DNA of 64,000 bases from positions 62,001-126,000 of the forward strand of contig CABQLY010000001.1 of assembly GCA_902465155.1 (NCBI GenBank). The letters run 5' to 3'. The translations under genes were made by a program, and so were the position numbers. Positions 53,454-62,020 of the stretch are shown piece after piece. Origin of the DNA: an uncultured Oscillospiraceae bacterium (GTDB taxonomy: Bacteria; Bacillota; Clostridia; Oscillospirales; Acutalibacteraceae). The notes below the pieces were generated by a model. That model made no database searches. It was not told where the DNA came from and saw nothing but the letters and a program-made list of their open reading frames with translations. Every line of letters starts with the position of its first letter. Position 1 is the first letter of the stretch.

Positions 53454-54362
53454 TTAATGCGCCGCGCCAATAATGCTGCTTAAACTGGTAATGCCGTATT
53501 TTTGCATAACCTCGGGCAAAGCCTCAATAATATTTTTGCAGGTAAACGGCTCGGCTAAATTGGCCGCGCCAACCCCAACCGCTGTGGCGCCGGCTAATAA
53601 ATATTCCAGCACATCCTCGGCGGTTTGAACCCCGCCAATGCCAACCAGCGGCAGCTTTACCGCCTCAAAGCAATCGTAAACCATTTTTAGCGCAATGGGC
53701 TTAATGCCCGGGCCGCAGTACCCGCCGGATTTTCTTGCCAGCACCGGCTTTTTGGTTTTTAAATCAATTTTCATGCCGTGGGGCGCGTTAATCAGGCTCA
53801 GCCCGTCGGCCCCGCCGCTTTCGCACGCTTTGGCAATTTCGGTAATATCCCGCACATTGGGCGAAAGCTTAACAATAACCGGCTTTTTGGCAACGCTTTT
53901 TACCGCGCGGGTCACCGCCTCGGCGGCCTTGGGGTCCTCGCCCAGGGCGGCCCCGCCGTCTACATTCGGGCAGGAAACATTCAGCTCAAACCAGCCAATT
54001 TGCTCCTCACCGTTCAGGCGCCGGACAGCCTCGGTGTAATCCTCAATGCAAAAGCCGGCAATGTTGGCCAAAACCTTTTTGCGGTAAAGGTGCTTTAGCA
54101 GGGGCAGTTCGTCTTTCATAACGCCCTCTACCCCCGGGTTTTGCAGCCCAATAGAAATTAACATTCCGCATTCGCACTCGGCAATTCTGGGCTGCGGGTT
54201 GCCAAAGCGGGGCTGCAGCGTTGTGCCCTTAAAGCTTAACGAGCCTAAGCAGTTTAAATCGTAAAACGCCGAAAATTCCCGCCCGTAGCCAAAGCTGCCG
54301 CTGGCGGCAATTACCGGGTTTTCAAGCGTGGTTCCGCAAAGGGTTACCTCCGTGTTTACCAT
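53454..54362 (-). CDS. pyrD: Dihydroorotate dehydrogenase B, catalytic subunit
   Basis: Encodes 302 residues from the ATG at 54362, which has AAGGAGGAGG upstream; 13 codons more are open but lack a signal. It oxidises dihydroorotate to orotate with FMN. The class-1 catalytic Cys lies in ELNVSCPNVD; ASGSFGYGREF and LVGIGGVQTAEDVLEYLLAGA are typical. Class 1B enzymes use NAD+ through PyrK, which is encoded just upstream and overlaps by seven bases. No other pyrimidine genes are visible here. Confidence 0.96.
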   Translation of the reverse strand: MVNTEVTLCGTTLENPVIAASGSFGYGREFSAFYDLNCLGSLSFKGTTLQPRFGNPQPRIAECECGMLISIGLQNPGVEGVMKDELPLLKHLYRKKVLANIAGFCIEDYTEAVRRLNGEEQIGWFELNVSCPNVDGGAALGEDPKAAEAVTRAVKSVAKKPVIVKLSPNVRDITEIAKACESGGADGLSLINAPHGMKIDLKTKKPVLARKSGGYCGPGIKPIALKMVYDCFEAVKLPLVGIGGVQTAEDVLEYLLAGATAVGVGAANLAEPFTCKNIIEALPEVMQKYGITSLSSIIGAAH

Positions 54363-55087
54363 AAAACCTCCTCCTTTGTTAAAACCGGGCCCTCTAAGCA
54401 AATGCGCTTGGGGCCGTTTTTGGTTTGTACAGTGCAGCCGCGGCAGGCGCCAAAGCCGCAGCCCATGCGCGCTTCAAAGCTTAGCTGCCCCGGGGTGGCG
54501 GCCTGCTCGCTAACCGCTTTTAACATTGGCAGCGGCCCGCAGGCGTAAAGGTAGGTGTAGCTTAAATTTTGCAGCGCAGCGGTTACAAAGCCCTTTTGGC
54601 CGTAGCTGCCGTCGGCCGTTGTAACGGTTACCGGCACCCCTAAGGCCAAAAATTCTTTTTCTAAAAAAACCTCGCTTGCGGTGTTAAAGCCTAAAACAAC
54701 CTGCGGGGCTGCCCCTTGCCGCAGCAGCGCCCGGCAAAGGCCAAACAGGGGCGGGGCGCCAACGCCGCCGCCAACCAGCACCGGGCGTTCGCCGGCCGGC
54801 GCCGGGTTAAAGCCGTTGCCTAAGGCAAATAAAACATCCAGGCTTTCGCCCGGCAGCGTGTGGCTTAGCTTTTCGGTTCCGGCACCAACGGTTTTGTAAA
54901 TAATGGTTAACGAGCGGTCGTCCCAATTGCTAATAGAAATGGGCCGCCGCAGGTAAAAGCCGTTTATTTTAAGGTTAATAAACTGCCCCGGTGCGGAAAT
55001 GGGGGCGGTGTCGCCCAATAGCCGCATACAAAACACCTTGGGGGCCAAGGGGCGGTTTTCGGCAATTTTAAAAAGCTGTTGTTTCAT
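54356..55087 (-). CDS. pyrK: Dihydroorotate dehydrogenase B, electron transfer subunit
   Basis: Encodes 243 residues from the ATG at 55087, behind AAAGGAG; the longer open frame is upstream of the mRNA start and is not coding. An FAD-binding part (YLRRPISISNWDDRSL) and an NAD-binding part (LVGGGVGAPPLFGLCRALL) are followed by the 2Fe-2S cysteines in GCGFGACRGCTVQ and a later Cys in RICLEGPVL. PyrK passes electrons from PyrD to NAD+. Confidence 0.96.
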   Translation of the reverse strand: MKQQLFKIAENRPLAPKVFCMRLLGDTAPISAPGQFINLKINGFYLRRPISISNWDDRSLTIIYKTVGAGTEKLSHTLPGESLDVLFALGNGFNPAPAGERPVLVGGGVGAPPLFGLCRALLRQGAAPQVVLGFNTASEVFLEKEFLALGVPVTVTTADGSYGQKGFVTAALQNLSYTYLYACGPLPMLKAVSEQAATPGQLSFEARMGCGFGACRGCTVQTKNGPKRICLEGPVLTKEEVLW

Positions 55088-55147
55088 AGCTGCTCCTTTC
55101 AACGGTTTGTTTATTATTATTTGTAGCTTACTTCTTATTATAATTGC

Positions 55148-55176
55148 ATTATAGCAAATTAACCGGCCTATTGCAA
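55148..55176 (-). promoter_or_regulatory. Promoter of pyrK-pyrD
   Basis: On the minus strand: TTGCAA (55171-55176), a 17-bp spacer, TATAAT (55148-55153) preceded by TGC (extended -10). The leader of about 55 bases shows no PyrR-type attenuator. Confidence 0.85.
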
Positions 55177-55315
55177 GGGCTGCGGTTGTTTTTAAGGCTG
55201 CTTTTAAGGGGGCGCAGGCTTTAAAGCCTAAATTGCTTTTAAAATAATTTTGCACAAACGGCGCGGCAACTGTTTTGTCTATTCTTACCAAACCGCCACG
55301 CCCAAAACTGCTTGT

Positions 55316-55376
55316 TCAAAAATAACGGACTATGTAAAACTGTCAAAAATAAACATTAATATGTCAAAAATAAACA
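55316..55376 (+). promoter_or_regulatory. Direct-repeat operator candidate upstream of the three-module secreted protein
   Basis: TGTCAAAAATAAACA occurs twice without mismatch, at 55341-55355 and 55362-55376, exactly 21 bases apart (two helical turns). A shorter related copy, TCAAAAATAAC, is at 55316-55326. The pair ends 16 bases before the -35 box. This is the arrangement expected for a dimeric activator or repressor. Confidence 0.65.
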
Positions 55377-55392
55377 ATATGCGGTTTTGATG

Positions 55393-55422
55393 TTGACAAA
55401 GCTTTGTAACATGTTGTAAAAT
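55393..55422 (+). promoter_or_regulatory. Promoter of the three-module secreted protein
   Basis: TTGACA (55393-55398), an 18-bp spacer, then TAAAAT (55417-55422). The 5' leader is about 140 bases. Confidence 0.75.
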
Positions 55423-55438
55423 AAGCCTGTAAAATAGT

Positions 55439-55560
55439 CCCCAAAACTTTTGGGGAACGGGTGCCGAGCGCAATGTGGGAGCGTGTGAGTCGTGGTCGGC
55501 TATTGGTCAGCATATTGCATATTTGCGCCTTTCCCGTTTTATTTTAATAATGCTTTAGGG
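55439..55560 (+). promoter_or_regulatory. Folded 5' leader with competing helices
   Basis: CCCCAAAA/TTTTGGGG (55439-55446 / 55448-55455) comes first. Then AACGGG (55456-55461) can pair with CCCGTT (55533-55538), followed by TTTATTTT, and GCGCAA (55468-55473) with TTGCGC (55523-55528). GCCGA (55463-55467) can pair with TCGGC (55496-55500), which crosses the second helix, and GCAATGTG (55470-55477) with CATATTGC (55511-55518). This may be a pseudoknotted or switching leader. No known riboswitch class recognised. Confidence 0.45.
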
Positions 55561-55572
55561 AGGAATTAGCAA

Positions 55573-58191
55573 ATGAAAAAATCTGTATCCATTGTTTTGT
55601 CACTTTTAATGGTATTTTCGTGCTTTACCTGCTTGCTAACAAGCACAGCTCAGGCTGCAAGCGTTAGCACTTGGGCAGAGCTTTGGCACCAAGACTACGA
55701 AAGCAGCACCGTTGGCGACAATTTAAAGGTTAACCAAGAGGCTGCTAAAACCGGGGCATTGCCCTCGGCCGAAAAGCCCGGCTTAGAGTGGGGCGTTAAC
55801 GCGGCTGCCGGCTACTTTAACTACGCCTCAGCCGACGCTATTGACGCAACAAAGTTTAATTACCGCAGCAACACCATGACCGTAACCAACGCCGAGGCTG
55901 CCAGCGGTGAAAACAGCGTAGCCATCATGGCCGGTATGTTTGCTTTTAGCACCAGCCTTGGCAATCTAACCCCAAACACCAATTATAAGGTTGCGGTTAA
56001 GCTAAAGGGCTACAGCGGAATTGCAGAGTTAACCTACCCGGCAATTTATGTAGCTAAAACCCTTTTCCAAAACAATTTGGGTAACGACCCCGCAAAACAA
56101 GCGGCTGTATGTTTAAAAGATTCGGCCGACAACTACGCCAGAATTCAAAACTACACTTACAGCACCGATTCCTTTGATACGGTAGAGCTTGAGTTTAACT
56201 CCGGCGACTGTGAAACTGCCTACTTAGTACTGGCGTTTTCCAGCGGCCACACCGGGGTAGCCGGCAAAAACCTTTGGGTAGACGACCTTTCGCTTTCTAC
56301 CCTGCAGGATGTTGAAGTTGACGATATTAACACCATTGGCACTTTTGAGGGAATTAAAAGCGGCACCAGCTTAAAGGTTAGTCAGGCAAACGCCGCGGTC
56401 GGCACTCTGCCCGGCATTGGTGAATGGGGCTGGAACAGCAACGGTGGTTACTTTGGCCAAATTTTAGCCCGCGAAACCACTTTAATTGACGGCACCAAAT
56501 ACACCCCCGCCGCCGCCGGCAGCTTTAATTACCGCCCGGACGCCACCATTGCGGTTTCCAACAGTAAGGCGCACAGCGGCAGTAACTCTTTACGGGTTGC
56601 GAACGACTACGGCATGGTTTCGGTTGGCTTAAATGTAAAAAAGAACACCGATTATAAACTAACCTACTATTGCTTGGTAACCAAAAGCTCTGTTCCGTTT
56701 AAAATTCATGGCGTTTATTCTGACCTGCAAATTGCCCAAATTTCTAACGGTACGGTAAACGATACCGGAACCGGCACACAAAATTCACAGCAAATTTCTT
56801 TGGGTGCCAAAACCCTTGATGTTACCAACACCACCGACTGGCAAAAGGTTGAGGTTGCGTTTAATTCCGGCAATTTAGAAAAGGTTTATTACGCATTTGC
56901 CTTTGACGGCGCGCAGGTTGCGTTTATTGATGACCTTGCGTTAACCAAGGTGGCCGCGCCAACCAGCTTTGGCGACCTTGAGAATTTTGCAGCCGGCACC
57001 AGCCTAAAGGTAAAAGATATTACCCAGTTCCCCGAAGATGGCGAATGGGGTGCTAACAAAAACGCCGGCTATTTTGGGGCAACCTACGAGGGCACAAATT
57101 ACGATAAATACAACAACGCCTACGAGGTTACCGCCGCAGGCACCGCTACCGATAATACCGAAGCTTCCTTTAAAATTGTAAACAGCGGCGATGCCGAGCA
57201 TGGCAATGTTTTGCGCGCTGCCCACTTAGCTTGGGTTGCCAACATGGGCGTAGCGGTAGAAAAAAATACCAACTACATTTTAAGCTACGACATTAAGTTT
57301 GAGGAAGGCGCAGTGTTAAAAGAGGCCTCCTTTATTGCCACAACGGTAAACACCGGCAATGCAAACAGCGGCAAACCCCTTTCACAGCTTGATTGGCCGT
57401 TTAAGCTGGCGAACTTTGATATTCGTGCGGTTAACGCCGAAAGCTGGACCACGGTTTCGGCCGCCTTTAACAGCGGTAATTTAGAAAAGGTTTACTTGGT
57501 AATGAGCGATAACGGCAACACCGGTAAAAACGCTTATTATTTAGATAACATTACGCTTACCAAAGTTTCGGATGACAATATTACCACCTTTGGCGGGGCT
57601 TCTATCCGCACAACCGGCAACCCGGCGCTGCGCTTTAAGTCTACCATAGATGTAGCCGCAATAGAGGCCGCTACCGGCGCCACGGTTAATGAGTTTGGCT
57701 TTACCGCCATTCGCAGCGATTACTTAGATACCGCCGCATTGGTAAAGGACGGCGTTTACGGCAGCAAAAAGGCTGTAACCGGCGTAGCTTACCAGGCCGG
57801 CGGCGAAGATAACAAAATTTTAGAGCAAGACGGTAGTAAGTACACCTTCCGTGCCGCCCTTTACAACATTGGCGTAAGCAAAGACGGCGCAAGGTTTGAT
57901 TACAGCATTTTGGGCAAGGAGTTCTCGGTTCGTACCTATGTGGTGCTGCAGCACAACGGCGGCACGCGCGAGGTGCTTTACGGCGAGACCCAAAGCTATT
58001 CGATCTTTGAGGTTGCAAAGTTCTTGGAAGACAACCAAACCACCTACGAGAGCGACTGGAACGCTGTAAACAGCTACTTAACCGCCGACGGCCAAACTGC
58101 CGATATTAACAATGTTGCCAACCGTGCCGAAGCTTACACCGCTTGGAAAGCAAGCGGCAGCGGGTACACCGGCGGCATTGACCAAAAGTAA
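55573..58191 (+). CDS. Secreted protein with three related CBM-like modules and a C-terminal domain
   Basis: Encodes 872 residues with a signal peptide (about 1-28, ending AQA) and a GGGAGG ribosome binding site. Three modules of about 205-220 residues begin near residues 35, 247 and 466; each has GTSLKV- or GDNLKV-like, EWG and GGYF-like segments, then NTNYK/NTDYKL and SGNLEKVYY-like strands, the pattern of jelly-roll carbohydrate-binding modules. The C-terminal domain (about 665-850, from NITTFGGASIRTTGNPALRF) is a different fold that I do not recognise. No catalytic motif, dockerin or wall anchor is seen. Context next to a sugar importer suggests polysaccharide binding. Confidence 0.65.
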   Translation: MKKSVSIVLSLLMVFSCFTCLLTSTAQAASVSTWAELWHQDYESSTVGDNLKVNQEAAKTGALPSAEKPGLEWGVNAAAGYFNYASADAIDATKFNYRSNTMTVTNAEAASGENSVAIMAGMFAFSTSLGNLTPNTNYKVAVKLKGYSGIAELTYPAIYVAKTLFQNNLGNDPAKQAAVCLKDSADNYARIQNYTYSTDSFDTVELEFNSGDCETAYLVLAFSSGHTGVAGKNLWVDDLSLSTLQDVEVDDINTIGTFEGIKSGTSLKVSQANAAVGTLPGIGEWGWNSNGGYFGQILARETTLIDGTKYTPAAAGSFNYRPDATIAVSNSKAHSGSNSLRVANDYGMVSVGLNVKKNTDYKLTYYCLVTKSSVPFKIHGVYSDLQIAQISNGTVNDTGTGTQNSQQISLGAKTLDVTNTTDWQKVEVAFNSGNLEKVYYAFAFDGAQVAFIDDLALTKVAAPTSFGDLENFAAGTSLKVKDITQFPEDGEWGANKNAGYFGATYEGTNYDKYNNAYEVTAAGTATDNTEASFKIVNSGDAEHGNVLRAAHLAWVANMGVAVEKNTNYILSYDIKFEEGAVLKEASFIATTVNTGNANSGKPLSQLDWPFKLANFDIRAVNAESWTTVSAAFNSGNLEKVYLVMSDNGNTGKNAYYLDNITLTKVSDDNITTFGGASIRTTGNPALRFKSTIDVAAIEAATGATVNEFGFTAIRSDYLDTAALVKDGVYGSKKAVTGVAYQAGGEDNKILEQDGSKYTFRAALYNIGVSKDGARFDYSILGKEFSVRTYVVLQHNGGTREVLYGETQSYSIFEVAKFLEDNQTTYESDWNAVNSYLTADGQTADINNVANRAEAYTAWKASGSGYTGGIDQK

Positions 58192-58204
58192 GGGGGCAGA
58201 AATA

Positions 58205-58306
58205 ATGAAACATTATACTGCGCCTGAGGTGGAGATCAGGCCCGCCGCCGTTTCGGTTATTATGAGCAGTAACGATACGGATATGGATATGGCAGACGAT
58301 TTTTAA
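58205..58306 (+). CDS. 33-residue peptide of unknown role
   Basis: Encodes MKHYTAPEVEIRPAAVSV and then IMSSNDTDMDMADDF. AAGGGGG lies eight bases before the ATG, and the gene begins 13 bases after the stop of the secreted protein, before a strong terminator, so it looks like a real second cistron. The pattern (start MK-x-Y-x-x-P-x-V-E-I, then a Ser/Asn/Asp-rich end) is like short peptides of unknown function that I recall from gut Firmicutes. There is no signal peptide and no obvious modifying enzyme nearby. A leader-like front and acidic tail make a modified-peptide precursor conceivable but unproven. Confidence 0.6.
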   Translation: MKHYTAPEVEIRPAAVSVIMSSNDTDMDMADDF

Positions 58307-58386
58307 CTGCCTTTAATACGCTTTCGACGGGAGTTTATGGGAGATGCTCCTTTTGCGGGGGGCAACCGCCCGCAGGGAGTAATACT

Positions 58387-58416
58387 GGTTGCGGTTTTTG
58401 AACAGGTTCCGCAACC
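58387..58416 (+). other. Hairpin between the small peptide gene and the terminator
   Basis: GGTTGCGG (58387-58394) pairs with CCGCAACC (58409-58416), loop of 14. No T-tract follows. It may protect the 3' end of the mRNA. Confidence 0.4.
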
Positions 58417-58423
58417 AAAAGGG

Positions 58424-58470
58424 AGAGCACGGGGCAAGCTTAGGCTTGCCCCGTGCTCTTTCTCTGCTTT
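58424..58470 (+). terminator. Strong terminator of the secreted-protein/peptide operon
   Basis: A 16-bp perfect stem, AGAGCACGGGGCAAGC (58424-58439) with its complement (58444-58459), loop TTAG, then TTCTCTGCTTTATTG. Confidence 0.85.
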
Positions 58471-58570
58471 ATTGTTTCGGCGCTTTTTTATTGCGGCTTT
58501 TGCGGAAAACCTGTTTCGTACATTTTTAACAAAAATTATTTTAAAAAATAATTCATTGCTTTTTAACAAA

Positions 58571-58920
58571 GAACATTTTTAATTTTATTGCGTTTTGCAC
58601 AATCTAAAACCACAAGCCCTTGTGGTATTGCTGCAATATACAGGCAAAAAGGGGGAAAACGGTTTAAATTTTTGGTAGTTTGTAGTAGAAAATTAGACTT
58701 TAAATGTTGCGAAAATATGATAAAATATATTAAGTAAAGGTGTATTCTCACAAAATGCACGAAATAATTGGGTGAAATAACCAAAAATTAGCAGTCCACT
58801 TTGTGCCGGGTCGGTTACAAAGCGGCTGTTTTTGTGGTTGTTGCGCGCCGTTGGCGCAGGCAAGCTGGCCTGCGCCGCCTTTGCCGTTTTTTGCCCCCGT
58901 TTTCGGGCGGCATATCTTGG
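58571..58920. other. Long intergenic stretch without a recognised gene
   Basis: A/T-rich up to 58740. A possible extended -10 (TGATAAAAT, 58718-58726) has no convincing -35 box. Open frames on both strands have no ribosome binding sites and no protein-like pattern. Confidence 0.5.
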
Positions 58921-58955
58921 TTGGACAGCCGTATATATTATATATAATGTATAAT
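58921..58955 (+). promoter_or_regulatory. Promoter of the CBM-SBP importer operon with palindrome over the -10
   Basis: TTGGAC (58921-58926), a 16-bp spacer, TATAAT (58943-58948). A second TATAAT follows at 58950-58955. The 12-bp perfect palindrome ATTATATATAAT (58937-58948) covers the -10 and could be a repressor site. It gives a leader of about 160 bases. Confidence 0.6.
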
Positions 58956-59114
58956 ATATCATTTATCCTTCCGCACCGGGCTGTACTAACCTGCAATTTG
59001 CGCTTTGGGCCGGTAAACCTTGGCCGGGCGCGGCAGCGGCTTTTGGCAAAAACGGGCAAGGCACCCAAACCCGGCCGGGCTTTGCCCGCTGAACATGATC
59101 CGGAGGTAAAATGA

Positions 59115-62012
59115 ATGAAAAGAAAACTTAGTTTAGCTTTGGCTGCCGTTATGCTGTTTACCGGCATTTCTTTTCAGGCTGCGTTCACCGTTTCTGCCGA
59201 ATCGGCCGACGGTAGTAACATGATGTCTAAAATTGTTACAAACCGCAGCCTGTACAGCAGCTATTGTGCCCAGCGGGAGGATTACCCGAACGCCACCGCC
59301 ACCGTTACGGTAGACGCTGTAAATTACACGGCCGCCCACGGCGCGCAGGTAGAAAAGGTAAATTCCTTTGAAGGCAAAAATGGCGTTTTAAAGTGGACGA
59401 ACGAGGACGGAACGGTAGATTACAAAATCAACATTCCGGCAAACGGCAAATATGCCGTTAAGTTTGTGTACTACGCTATGCCCAGCCGTAACAACCCGGT
59501 TTCGCTCTCCCTTAAAATTGACGGCAAAAGCTATTTTGACGGCATGGACGAATTTGAGCTGCCCCGCCTGTACACCGATGACGGTGACCCGCGTGTGGAC
59601 GGCTTAGGCAACGAGTTTGCGCCGGAGCAAAAAGAGGTTTTTCGTTTTCAAGAATATTATTTTTCGGATCAAACGGGTATGGAAAGCGAGCCTTACACCC
59701 TAAGCCTTTCGGCAGGGGAGCACACCGTAACGGTTGGCTCGGTTGCCGAGCCGGTTGCGCTGGACGCTATTTTGTTTACCCAGCCGGAAAGCTTTAAGCC
59801 GTACAAAGAGGTAAAAGCCGGCTACGCCGACTTAGACGCCGACACCGACGGCGAGGCTATTAAATTAGAGGGGGAGGACGCCGACTACAAAAGCACCAAC
59901 TCCTTAATTAGCCAGTACGACCAAACCGACCCCAGCGTTTCCTCTAAAAGCGGGTCCGACCCTTATTTAACCCGCATTAACTACATTGGCAACACCAACT
60001 GGGCCAGCCCGGGCCAGCGCCTAACCTGGGAGTTTGAGGTAAAAACCAGCGGCTACTACAAGCTGGCTTTCCGCTACAAGCAAAACCTGGTTTTAAACGG
60101 CACCTCCTGCCGTAAGCTGTACATAGATGGTGAGGTTCCGTTTGAGGAGGCCGCCAACATTAAATTTAACTACGGCCTAAACTGGGAAATGATGGAGTTT
60201 TGCGACAGTAAGGATAAACCCTATTATGTTTACTTAAAAGAGGGCAAGCACACCATTGCCATGGAAGTAAATTTAGGGGATATGACCTCGGCCGTAAGCG
60301 CTTTAAATAATGTTATGTACGATGTTGGTACGCTGTACCGCAAAATTGTTATGATTACCGGTGAAACGCCGGATAACAGCCGCGACTATGACCTGTACCA
60401 GCAAATTCCTAATTTTAATAAAGACCTAAAGGCCTACTCTAAAGAGCTGAAACGCATTGCCGCCGAGCTGGAGGAGATTGCCGGGAAAGACGGTAACAGC
60501 AACTCTACCAGTATTCGCGCCATGGCGAATGTACTGGATAATATGCTGAAAAACAAATTTACGGCCCACCAGTACAAAAGCACCTACTATTCCAACTACA
60601 CCAGCGTAAGCTCGCTGGTTTACACCATGATGGATATGGGTCTGAATTTAGATTACATTCAAATTACGCCCAAGGGCCAATCGGTAACCGATCCGAAAGC
60701 CTCCTGGTTCCAAAAATTCGGGTTTTCCTTTAACCGGTTCCTTTCCTCCTTTAGTGGGGATTACGACAATATTTCCGGCGATGTTCAAACCGAAAAGACC
60801 ATTACCATTTGGGCAAACTGGGGTCGTGACCAAATTCGCGTGCTGAACAACTTAATTCAGTCCTCCTTTACGCCTAAAACCAACATTGGCGTAAACCTTA
60901 AAATGTCTAACGCCTCGTACATCCAGGCAATTCTTTCCGGCAACGGGCCGGATTGCTCGCTGAACATGGCGCGTTCCGAGCCGGTAAACCTGGCGCTGCG
61001 CGGCGCAATGTACGACCTAAAGCAGTTTAGCGATTACGAATCGGTTATGCAGCGGTTTATGACCAAGGACTCTGCTGTGCCGTTCACCTTCCAAGACGGC
61101 GTGTACGCCCTGCCGGATACCATTAACTTTTACATGATGTTCTACCGTACCGATATTTTTGAGCAGTACGATTTAAAAGTTCCAACTACTTGGGATGAGT
61201 TTATTCAAGTATCCTCGGTGCTGTACCGCAACAAGCTGCAGGCCAGCCTGCCCTACACCCAAATTACAACGGCTGCCATGGTAAACGCCGGCGTTGGCTC
61301 GCTTAGCATTTACCCCAGCCTGCTTATGCAAATGGGCGGTAAGCTGTACGACGACGGCTTAACCAAAACCACCATGACCACGCCGGAGGGAATTAAGGCC
61401 TTCCAGTTCTGGACGGATTTTTACACCGAGTACAAATTCCCCGTAACGGCCGACTTCTTTAACCGGTTCCGTACCGGCACCATGCCGCTGGGTATTCAAA
61501 ACTACACGCTGTACATTAACCTAACTCTGGCCGCGCCCGAAATTACCAACAAGTGGAAAATGGTTCCCATTCCGGGCTTTAAACAGGCCGACGGCACCAT
61601 TAAAAATGTTCAGGCAGGCTCCGGTACCGGCTGCGGTATTTTAAAAATCTCTAAGAATAAAGAGGGCGGCTGGGAGTTCTTAAAATGGTGGACTTCGGCC
61701 GATACGCAGCTGAGCTACTCTAACAACTGCGAATCTATTTTAGGCGTTGCCGGCCGTGTTGCCACCTCTAATGTAGAGGCGTTTAAGGGCATGGGCTGGG
61801 ATAAAGACAGCTTAAACGGCCTGCTTTCGCAGTGGTCTAAGCTGCAAGAGGTGCCCGAGCTGCCCGGCAGCTACTACACCTCCCGCAGCATTGACCAGGC
61901 CTATTGGAATGTTGTAAACAACTCTGAGAATGCAAAAGATATGATCATCAAATGGTCTGATATTGCCGATCAGGAAATTACGCGTAAGCGTGAGCAGTAT
62001 CATGTACAGTAA
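59115..62012 (+). CDS. Sugar ABC importer binding protein fused to two CBM-like modules
   Basis: Encodes 965 residues with a signal peptide (about 1-30, ending VSA). Two beta-sandwich modules of the CBM6/35 kind follow (about 45-230, with YKINIPANGKYAVKFVYYA; about 245-420, with WEFEVKTSGYYKLAFRYK), then a helical linker (about 425-560) and a family-1 solute-binding domain (about 565-965, with YALPDTINFYMMFYRTDIFE and PTTWDEFIQVSSVL). Such binding proteins normally deliver oligosaccharides to a permease pair, and here two permeases follow at once. Oddly, there is no lipobox cysteine, so unlike most Gram-positive binding proteins it is not lipid-anchored by this signal. No ATPase gene is in the window; a shared MsmK-type ATPase is likely. 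Confidence 0.85.
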   Translation: MKRKLSLALAAVMLFTGISFQAAFTVSAESADGSNMMSKIVTNRSLYSSYCAQREDYPNATATVTVDAVNYTAAHGAQVEKVNSFEGKNGVLKWTNEDGTVDYKINIPANGKYAVKFVYYAMPSRNNPVSLSLKIDGKSYFDGMDEFELPRLYTDDGDPRVDGLGNEFAPEQKEVFRFQEYYFSDQTGMESEPYTLSLSAGEHTVTVGSVAEPVALDAILFTQPESFKPYKEVKAGYADLDADTDGEAIKLEGEDADYKSTNSLISQYDQTDPSVSSKSGSDPYLTRINYIGNTNWASPGQRLTWEFEVKTSGYYKLAFRYKQNLVLNGTSCRKLYIDGEVPFEEAANIKFNYGLNWEMMEFCDSKDKPYYVYLKEGKHTIAMEVNLGDMTSAVSALNNVMYDVGTLYRKIVMITGETPDNSRDYDLYQQIPNFNKDLKAYSKELKRIAAELEEIAGKDGNSNSTSIRAMANVLDNMLKNKFTAHQYKSTYYSNYTSVSSLVYTMMDMGLNLDYIQITPKGQSVTDPKASWFQKFGFSFNRFLSSFSGDYDNISGDVQTEKTITIWANWGRDQIRVLNNLIQSSFTPKTNIGVNLKMSNASYIQAILSGNGPDCSLNMARSEPVNLALRGAMYDLKQFSDYESVMQRFMTKDSAVPFTFQDGVYALPDTINFYMMFYRTDIFEQYDLKVPTTWDEFIQVSSVLYRNKLQASLPYTQITTAAMVNAGVGSLSIYPSLLMQMGGKLYDDGLTKTTMTTPEGIKAFQFWTDFYTEYKFPVTADFFNRFRTGTMPLGIQNYTLYINLTLAAPEITNKWKMVPIPGFKQADGTIKNVQAGSGTGCGILKISKNKEGGWEFLKWWTSADTQLSYSNNCESILGVAGRVATSNVEAFKGMGWDKDSLNGLLSQWSKLQEVPELPGSYYTSRSIDQAYWNVVNNSENAKDMIIKWSDIADQEITRKREQYHVQ

Positions 62013-62020
62013 GGATGGGT

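Noticed and set aside
58337..58582. 81-codon frame downstream of the small peptide gene
   Set aside because: It lies over the two hairpins and the terminator and has no ribosome binding site.
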